A stretch of DNA of 12,997 nt, taken from the NCBI GenBank assembly GCA_003538495.1, contig DPSD01000533.1:1-12997 (forward strand), written 5' to 3'. Of this stretch, positions 8,877 to 12,997 are shown in pieces. The notes beneath the pieces are model-generated. The model was not told the DNA's origin and made no database searches. It was given only the letters and a program-made list of their open reading frames with translations. Positions within the stretch are counted from its first letter, which is position 1. Every line of letters begins with the position of its first letter. This DNA comes from Accumulibacter sp. (lineage in GTDB: Bacteria; Pseudomonadota; Gammaproteobacteria; Burkholderiales; Rhodocyclaceae). The position numbers and the translations under genes are program-made.

Positions 8877-9797
8877 CTAGAACTTGCGCTGGGTGATGAA
8901 ATCGGTCAGCTCGACCAGGCGCCGCTTGCGTTCGCCAAAAATGGCTAGCGCTTCAAGTGCCTGGCTCTTGAGGTCGGCGGCAAATTCACGGGCCCTTTCG
9001 AGACCCATCAGGCTGACGTAGGTCGGCTTTTCCGCGGCTGCGTCCTTGCCTGCGGTCTTGCCCAGCGTGGCGGTGCTGGCGGTGCAGTCGAGAATGTCAT
9101 CAACAACCTGAAACAACAGGCCCGCGCGCTTGGCAAAGCGGTCAAGCGCAGCGCTTTCGGGAGCGCTCAGCGCGGTCCCACAGAGGCCTCCGAGCAACAC
9201 CGCGGCACGGATCAAAGCGCCCGTCTTGAGTGCGTGCATCAGTTCAAGCTCGGGTTGGTTGAGCCTCCTGCCGACCGCCTCGAGGTCGATCGACTGGCCG
9301 CCGGCCATGCCCAGCGAGCCGCTCGCGCGCGCCAGCAGGCGCAGCATTTCCAGTTGCCTGCGGTGGTCGCCAAGATCGGCGCGCGCCAACAGTTCGAAGG
9401 CCAGGGATTGCAGGCTGTCGCCAACCAGCAGGGCAGTTGCCTCATCGTATTCGACATGGCAGGTCGGCCGGCCGCGCCGCAGCACGTCGTTATCCATCGA
9501 CGGCAAGTCGTCATGAACGAGCGAATAGCTGTGGATCAGTTCGACGGAGCAGGCGACCACCTGCAGCCGTTGCGGGCTGGCTGCGGTCAGTTCGCCGGCG
9601 GCAAAAGCGAGTAGCGGCCGCACGCGCTTGCCACCGTCGAGACAGGCGTAGCGCATGGCCTGGTGCAGACGGCCCGGAATCGCCTCACCGGGCGGCAAGC
9701 ACCGGGACAGGGCTGCTTCCACTTGCGACTGGACGCTGCACATCCAGACCGGAAAGGACGGATCACCCGGCGTATCCGAGACAGTGGCGGCGCTCAT
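8877..9797 (-). CDS. ispA: Short-chain prenyl diphosphate synthase (farnesyl diphosphate synthase)
   Basis: The enzyme joins isopentenyl diphosphate to allylic diphosphates, producing farnesyl (perhaps geranylgeranyl) diphosphate for quinones and undecaprenyl carriers. The 306-residue protein contains GGKRVR (55-60), the first aspartate-rich motif DDLPSMD (D96, D97, D102) after the helix with LIHSYSLVH, and the second motif DDILD (233-237), in the right order and spacing. The bacterial DDx4D form of the first motif fits IspA. The two residues just before it (Val94, His95) leave a small side chain next to the motif, so chain length cannot be fixed from sequence alone. The ATG at 9797 overlaps the xseB stop by 4 nt (9794-9797). 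dxs follows downstream. Confidence 0.96.
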   Translation of the reverse strand: MSAATVSDTPGDPSFPVWMCSVQSQVEAALSRCLPPGEAIPGRLHQAMRYACLDGGKRVRPLLAFAAGELTAASPQRLQVVACSVELIHSYSLVHDDLPSMDNDVLRRGRPTCHVEYDEATALLVGDSLQSLAFELLARADLGDHRRQLEMLRLLARASGSLGMAGGQSIDLEAVGRRLNQPELELMHALKTGALIRAAVLLGGLCGTALSAPESAALDRFAKRAGLLFQVVDDILDCTASTATLGKTAGKDAAAEKPTYVSLMGLERAREFAADLKSQALEALAIFGERKRRLVELTDFITQRKF

Positions 9798-10081
9798 CGG
9801 GCTTCGTCGCCATTGGCTTCGAAAGCGCGCAGCGCACCATTTTCCAGGACCTGGATCTGCCTTTCGGCGTCACTGAGCTGCTGCTGGCAGTGCTGCAGGA
9901 GTTCGCTGCCACGTCGATACGCGGCGAGTGATTCCTCAAGCGGCAGGCGGCCCCCCTCCATGTCCTGGACGATCTGTTCAAGTTGTGCGAGTGCTGCCTC
10001 GAACTTGAGTTGGCCAGTGGCTGTTCCTGCCGGGGCGGACTGGGCACGGTCAACAGGTTTCTCGGGGTTCGCTCGTGGCAT
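9794..10081 (-). CDS. xseB: Exodeoxyribonuclease VII small subunit
   Basis: This 95-residue protein has an N-terminal spacer (about 22 residues rich in Pro and Ala) and then the XseB domain: FEAALAQLEQIVQDMEGGRLPLEESLAAYRRG, followed by the coiled-coil-like LLQHCQQQLSDAERQIQVLE. It partners XseA (not in this window) in ExoVII, which degrades single-stranded DNA in repair. The ATG at 10081 is preferred. A TTG at 10099 in the same frame would add six residues but sits almost on the predicted transcription start. It leads the operon xseB-ispA-dxs-folE2 with a 4-nt overlap into ispA, the xseB-ispA-dxs order known from many proteobacteria. Confidence 0.93.
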   Translation of the reverse strand: MPRANPEKPVDRAQSAPAGTATGQLKFEAALAQLEQIVQDMEGGRLPLEESLAAYRRGSELLQHCQQQLSDAERQIQVLENGALRAFEANGDEAR

Positions 10082-10106
10082 GGGAGGGGCTCGAATCAAA
10101 CCGCCG

Positions 10107-10136
10107 AAAATAGCTTATTAGTGCCCCTCCGGTCAA
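10107..10136 (-). promoter_or_regulatory. Candidate promoter of the xseB-ispA-dxs-folE2 operon
   Basis: On the minus strand, TTGACC (10131-10136) is a good -35 box. It is followed after 18 nt by TATTTT (10107-10112) as a weaker -10. Initiation near 10100 would give a leader of about 20 nt before the xseB ATG. The call rests on box similarity and position only. Confidence 0.45.
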
Positions 10137-10164
10137 ACGCAAATTCCGCGATCAAGTATTGTGA

Positions 10165-10200
10165 CGTCCGGTTACGGCGGTTCCGGGGAATCGCCGGACG
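10165..10200. other. Inverted repeat in the divergent xseB/SpoIIAA-like intergenic region
   Basis: CGTCCGG (10165-10171) and CCGGACG (10194-10200) are perfect 7-bp complements around a 22-nt loop that itself can pair (CGG with CCG). It lies between two divergent genes. It could be an operator or a weak transcript end, and nothing further can be said from sequence. Confidence 0.35.
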
Positions 10201-10281
10201 GACGAATGGGCCGAATGGCATCATCGGACCAGCTGCCGACGAGCGGAGCCGCCCCCGGTGGACTTGCGGCGACAGCCTCCT

Positions 10282-10309
10282 TTGCGGGACTGCTCCTACA
10301 CGCTACACT
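10282..10309 (+). promoter_or_regulatory. Weak candidate promoter for the SpoIIAA-like gene
   Basis: TTGCGG (10282-10287) and TACACT (10304-10309) are separated by 16 nt, each matching only about half to two-thirds of the sigma-70 boxes. They are well placed, ending about 25 nt before the ATG. A strong ribosome binding site, GGGAGGA, follows at 10324-10330. Confidence 0.3.
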
Positions 10310-10334
10310 TGTCCAACGAAAAAGGGAGGATGCC

Positions 10335-10703
10335 ATGATAGTCATCGAAAACCAGCCGAAGCGCGTCGAAGTCACGGTCTATGCAGAATTCTCTCTCGCG
10401 GACTACCAGGAGTTCGAGAATGCCGTCAATGGCGTGATCCAGCCCGAGGGGCCGGTCGACCTGTTCTTTGATCTGCGCGAAATGGCCGACTTCACCCTTG
10501 ACGTGGCTTGGGAGGATATCGTCTTCTCGCGTGCCCATGCCAACGATTTCGGTCGCATCGCGGTGCTTACCGAAAGCCAGTGGGTGGCGTGGAGCGCATG
10601 GCTGTCGCAGATCTTCGTGCACGCCGACGTGCGGGTCTTCGACGACGAACCTGAAGCGCGGGCGTGGCTGGCCGAAGACAGCAGCGAGGGGCAGGGGGGG
10701 TGA
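10335..10703 (+). CDS. SpoIIAA-like (STAS-fold) protein
   Basis: This 122-residue protein begins MIVIENQPKRVEVTVYAEFS. Its pattern is a short strand-rich N-terminus, then LADYQEFENAVN, GPVDLFFDLREMADFTLDVAWED, a helix, DFGRIAVLTESQW and a C-terminal DVRVFDDEPEARAWL. This is the layout of the SpoIIAA-like/DUF3478 family, which has a STAS-type fold. The function of such stand-alone proteins is not established; several are thought to bind lipid-like or small ligands. There is no obvious phosphorylatable Ser in the canonical anti-sigma-antagonist position, so a sporulation-type role is not implied. The ATG at 10335 has GGGAGGA 4 nt upstream. The stop overlaps the GTG of the sulfurtransferase gene (10700-10703), so the two are probably co-translated. 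Confidence 0.75.
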   Translation: MIVIENQPKRVEVTVYAEFSLADYQEFENAVNGVIQPEGPVDLFFDLREMADFTLDVAWEDIVFSRAHANDFGRIAVLTESQWVAWSAWLSQIFVHADVRVFDDEPEARAWLAEDSSEGQGG

Positions 10704-11551
10704 GCTACTCGACGCTGGTCAGCAGTGCGACCCTTGCCGATCATCTCGAAGATCCGGCTTGGCGCGTCTTTGATTGCCGTCATCAGCTCGCCGATCCGGA
10801 AGCCGGCGGCAGGGCGTACGTCAACGGCCACCTGCCGGGGGCGCGCTTCCTGCATCTCGACCGCGACCTGTCGGGAGCGATGAACGGCAGCAACGGCCGT
10901 CACCCCTTGCCCGACCCGCAAGTGCTCGCTGTCCGGCTGGGTGCGGCGGGTGTTTCGCGAGCCACGCAGGTGGTCGCCTATGACGATTCCGGCGGCATGA
11001 TCGCCGGCCGACTGTGGTGGCTGCTGCGTTGGCTGGGGCACGACCGCGTCGCTGTTCTGGATGGCGGTATTGAACGCTGGCTGGCGGAAGGCAGGCCACT
11101 TTCCACCGAACTGCCGGCAACTGCGGCGAAGGTGGTTTTTGAAGCGTCGCCCGACGATCGCGTCGTGAGCACCGGGGAACTGCTCGCCGACGTCGGCGAG
11201 CGCCAGCTGTGTCTGATCGACGCCCGCAGTCCCGATCGCTTTCGGGGCGAGAACGAAACCATCGATCCGGTGGGCGGGCATATCCCCGGCGCGCGCAATC
11301 GCTTCTTTCGTGACAATCTCGACGCCGATGGCTGTTTTCGCCCGGCCGCCGAACTGCGCCGCGAGTTTCTCGCGCTGCTCGCCGGGACTGATGCCAAGCA
11401 GGTGGTGATGTCCTGCGGATCAGGCGTTACCGCTTGTCACAACCTGCTGGCGATGGAGGTCGCCGGACTGCTTGGCGCACGCCTCTATGCCGGTTCCTGG
11501 AGCGAATGGTGCAGTGACCCATCGCGACCGGTCGCCCGCCAGCTTCCCTGA
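10700..11551 (+). CDS. Two-domain sulfurtransferase, 3-mercaptopyruvate type (rhodanese family)
   Basis: This 283-residue protein has two rhodanese domains. The N-terminal one (about 1-130) includes VFDCRHQL, NGHLPGARFLHLDRDLSG and VVAYDDSGGMIAGRLWW; Asp replaces the catalytic Cys there, as usual for the inactive half. The C-terminal one (about 145-283) has LIDARSPDRFRGE, GGHIPGARN and the active loop CGSGVTAC with C239. CGSGVT is the loop known from 3-mercaptopyruvate sulfurtransferases (SseA type), whereas thiosulfate rhodaneses usually have CRKGVT. The enzyme likely transfers sulfane sulfur from mercaptopyruvate to thiols or cyanide in the cytosol. The GTG start at 10700 is chosen because it forms a GTGA overlap with the upstream stop and follows purine-rich GAGGGGCAGGGG. 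An in-frame start at 10664 lies inside the upstream gene. Confidence 0.9.
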   Translation: MSYSTLVSSATLADHLEDPAWRVFDCRHQLADPEAGGRAYVNGHLPGARFLHLDRDLSGAMNGSNGRHPLPDPQVLAVRLGAAGVSRATQVVAYDDSGGMIAGRLWWLLRWLGHDRVAVLDGGIERWLAEGRPLSTELPATAAKVVFEASPDDRVVSTGELLADVGERQLCLIDARSPDRFRGENETIDPVGGHIPGARNRFFRDNLDADGCFRPAAELRREFLALLAGTDAKQVVMSCGSGVTACHNLLAMEVAGLLGARLYAGSWSEWCSDPSRPVARQLP

Positions 11552-11773
11552 GCCGATCCTTTGGCAAGCCCCTCGAGCAGCAGCAGCAGCGTGCGGCTCC
11601 TGTCTTCCCTGACAACTGCAAGGCGGACCCAGAGGTCAGACGTTCGCCGGGCCGCGGTCGCCGGGGTGCCCTGGCGCGGGCTCGCAGCGACCCGCCGCAG
11701 CTGGCTAACGTGTTATTCTGCATGCCGATAATCTGGCCGTCGATTCACGGCTAAGGGTTCTGGGGGTGCAGGG

Positions 11774-12451
11774 GTGACGCCAACTACTGATCGGCCGGGG
11801 AGTGTGGTCGCGATGGCCGCGGCGACCGTACCTGTTTTTCCCCTGGCGCTGGCCTTGCTGTTGGGCGGCTTGCCGCCATCGCTGGCGACTGCAGCGACGG
11901 TGGGCAACGTCTTCGTTTCCTACGCCGCTGACGGCATGCCGCGTTATGCCAGCCAGCGCCTGGATGGCAGCTACCGGCTTTTCATTCGCGGCGAGAGCGT
12001 TCCTGCAGCCCGTCGCAGCGTGTCGAGGCATCATGCCAGCGAAAGCCAGCAACAAGGCAAACGGGAATTGACGCCGCTGATCGAACATTACGCCCGCATC
12101 CATCAGGTGACGCCGGAACTGGTGACCGCGGTGGTGGGCGTCGAATCGCGCTTCAACGCCAGCGCCGTCTCGGCGAAGGGCGCCACCGGCGCGATGCAAC
12201 TGATGCCGGCAACCGCCGCACGCTACGGGGTCACCCGGCCTGACGACCCGGCCCAGAACATCGACGCTGGCGTGCGCCACCTCAAGGATCTGCTCACCCG
12301 GCACCACGGCAATGTCGCTCTCGCTCTGGCGGCGTACAACGCCGGCCAGGGAGCGGTGTCCAGGCACGGCGGTCGAATTCCACCGTATCGTGAAACCATG
12401 CTTTATGTGCCTGCGGTACTTGCCGCAGCAGCGCGCGGGAACAGGCCGTGA
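11774..12451 (+). CDS. Secreted SLT-domain lytic transglycosylase
   Basis: This 225-residue protein starts with a probable signal peptide (hydrophobic VFPLALALLLGG around 21-32, cleavage near ATA at about 40). It then has a spacer and the soluble lytic transglycosylase domain of GH23 type. E124 in VVGVESRFNASAVS is the predicted catalytic acid, followed by GATGAMQLMPATAARYGV and LAAYNAGQGAV. Such enzymes cleave the glycan strand between N-acetylmuramic acid and N-acetylglucosamine, forming anhydro ends, in the periplasm. GTG 11774 is preferred because its N-region carries an Arg, but ATG 11813 (with GGGGAG 10 nt upstream) is a real alternative. There is no LysM or other cell-wall-binding domain. 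Its stop overlaps gspG by 4 nt, suggesting it serves type II secretion assembly. Confidence 0.87.
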   Translation: MTPTTDRPGSVVAMAAATVPVFPLALALLLGGLPPSLATAATVGNVFVSYAADGMPRYASQRLDGSYRLFIRGESVPAARRSVSRHHASESQQQGKRELTPLIEHYARIHQVTPELVTAVVGVESRFNASAVSAKGATGAMQLMPATAARYGVTRPDDPAQNIDAGVRHLKDLLTRHHGNVALALAAYNAGQGAVSRHGGRIPPYRETMLYVPAVLAAAARGNRP

Positions 12452-12939
12452 TCAGCAGCGCCGTACAAACCGTTGGCCAGAATCGGGGCGGCGTTGCCGG
12501 CGGCCAGGCTACCCGGAAGAGCCGCAGCGCGACCCGTTCCGTCGCCGGCTTTACGCTCCTGGAACTGCTGGTGGTGGTGACGATCATCGGCTTGCTGGCA
12601 GCCTACGTCGGCCCGAAGTACTTCTCGCAGCTGGGCAGGTCCGAACAGGGGGTGGCCAAGGCGCAGGTCGAGGCCTTCGCGCGCGCACTCGATACCTATC
12701 GGCTGGAAGTCGGCCAGTACCCGACCACCGAAGAGGGGCTCAATGCCTTGCTCACCAAGCCGGCCAGCGCGGCCAAGTGGAACGGCCCCTACCTGCAGAA
12801 GGCGGTGCCGTCCGATCCCTGGGGTCGTGCCTACCTGTACCGCGCACCGGGCGCCAACGGCGATTTCGAGATCGTCTCCTACGGCAAGGACGGCCAGCCG
12901 GGAGGGACCGGCGACGCCGCCGACGTGACCTTTCCATGA
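12448..12939 (+). CDS. gspG: Type II secretion major pseudopilin GspG
   Basis: This 163-residue precursor has the type IV prepilin signature G34-FTLLELLVVV with the conserved Glu at mature position 5, followed by the hydrophobic helix VTIIGLLAAYVGP. The GspG-specific middle includes ALDTYRLEVGQYPTTEEGLNALLTKP and WNGPYLQKAVPSDPWGRAYLYR. The C-terminal loop YGKDGQPGGTGDAAD resembles the calcium-binding end of the family. GspG polymerises into the periplasmic pseudopilus of the type II secretion system. The leader before the cleavage site is 34 residues, much longer than usual, and no in-frame ATG, GTG or TTG lies between 12448 and the cleavage site. The GTG start overlaps the stop of the transglycosylase gene (GTGA). 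Confidence 0.93.
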   Translation: MISSAVQTVGQNRGGVAGGQATRKSRSATRSVAGFTLLELLVVVTIIGLLAAYVGPKYFSQLGRSEQGVAKAQVEAFARALDTYRLEVGQYPTTEEGLNALLTKPASAAKWNGPYLQKAVPSDPWGRAYLYRAPGANGDFEIVSYGKDGQPGGTGDAADVTFP

Positions 12940-12957
12940 GAATCCGCTGGAGCCAGG

Positions 12958-12997
12958 ATGCGTTTTGAGGTGCGGGCCCTATCTGCCGACAACCTGA
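12958..12997 (+). CDS. gspF: Probable GspF inner-membrane protein, first codons (partial)
   Basis: An ATG at 12958 has GGAG 5 nt upstream and opens a frame to the window edge encoding MRFEVRALSADNL. That start (M-x-F-x-V-R-A-x) resembles the N-terminus of GspF/PilC-type platform proteins, which follow or precede gspG in many secretion operons. Only 13 residues are visible, so the name is a contextual inference. The gene starts 18 nt after the gspG stop. Confidence 0.5.
   Translation, partial: MRFEVRALSADNL

Noticed and set aside
10403..11281. Minus-strand open frame of 292 codons opposite the SpoIIAA-like and sulfurtransferase genes
   Set aside because: It is the mirror of two recognisable plus-strand genes with good ribosome binding sites. 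Its product has no family features.
11705..12367. Minus-strand open frame of 220 codons opposite the transglycosylase
   Set aside because: The plus strand carries a clear SLT domain with signal peptide, and the antisense product is Arg/His-rich shadow sequence.
12936..12968. Ten-codon frame beginning at ATG 12936, overlapping the gspG stop
   Set aside because: It lacks its own ribosome binding site and ends within the start of the better supported gspF frame at 12958.

Overview
This 13 kb window is gene-dense, high-GC chromosomal DNA of a Gram-negative bacterium. The gene set and protein sequences (leuA end, DUF2069/WrbA pair, rpsP-rimM-trmD-rplS, xseB-ispA-dxs-folE2, type II secretion genes) fit a betaproteobacterium. 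Rhodocyclales, possibly a Candidatus Accumulibacter relative, is my best guess. The lineage is inferred from family recognition, not from a search. I see no rRNA, tRNA, CRISPR array, insertion sequence or prophage.

Layout. Positions 1-266 hold the 3' end of leuA (+). It meets tail-to-tail, 2 nt apart, a minus-strand pair: wrbA (649-1242) followed by a DUF2069 membrane protein gene (269-652), overlapping by 4 nt. Upstream of wrbA is a short intergenic stretch with nested inverted repeats (1367-1437). Next is a badly decayed yihY/BrkB-family membrane protein gene (1477-2133, +), with about five frame changes and an internal deletion. It abuts an uncharacterised minus-strand gene (2130-3653). 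That protein has a mostly helical N-terminal region and a C-terminal module carrying PilZ-like c-di-GMP-binding signatures.

A strong extended -10 promoter at about 3914 drives the classical ribosome/tRNA-modification operon rpsP-rimM-trmD-rplS (3953-5975, +). It ends in a 19-bp duplication of the rplS 3' end and a hairpin terminator (6023-6060). On the minus strand, converging on that terminator, is xseB-ispA-dxs-folE2 (10081 down to 6080). It joins exonuclease VII small subunit, prenyl diphosphate synthase, DXP synthase (start of the MEP isoprenoid pathway) and the FolE2-type GTP cyclohydrolase. Two of its three junctions are 4-nt ATGA overlaps.

Divergently, at 10335-11551 (+), a SpoIIAA-like (STAS-fold) protein gene is coupled by a GTGA overlap to a two-domain 3-mercaptopyruvate-type sulfurtransferase. 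After a 222-bp gap comes a third + strand group: a secreted SLT-type lytic transglycosylase (11774-12451), overlapping gspG, the type II secretion major pseudopilin (12448-12939), and the first codons of a probable gspF (12958 onward, cut by the window end). The arrangement suggests that the transglycosylase opens peptidoglycan for the secretion machine.

Most of the window is ordinary housekeeping sequence. The points most worth a second look are the PilZ-like orphan, the yihY pseudogene with the structured DNA beside it, the transglycosylase-pseudopilin coupling with an unusually long prepilin leader, and the STAS/sulfurtransferase pair.
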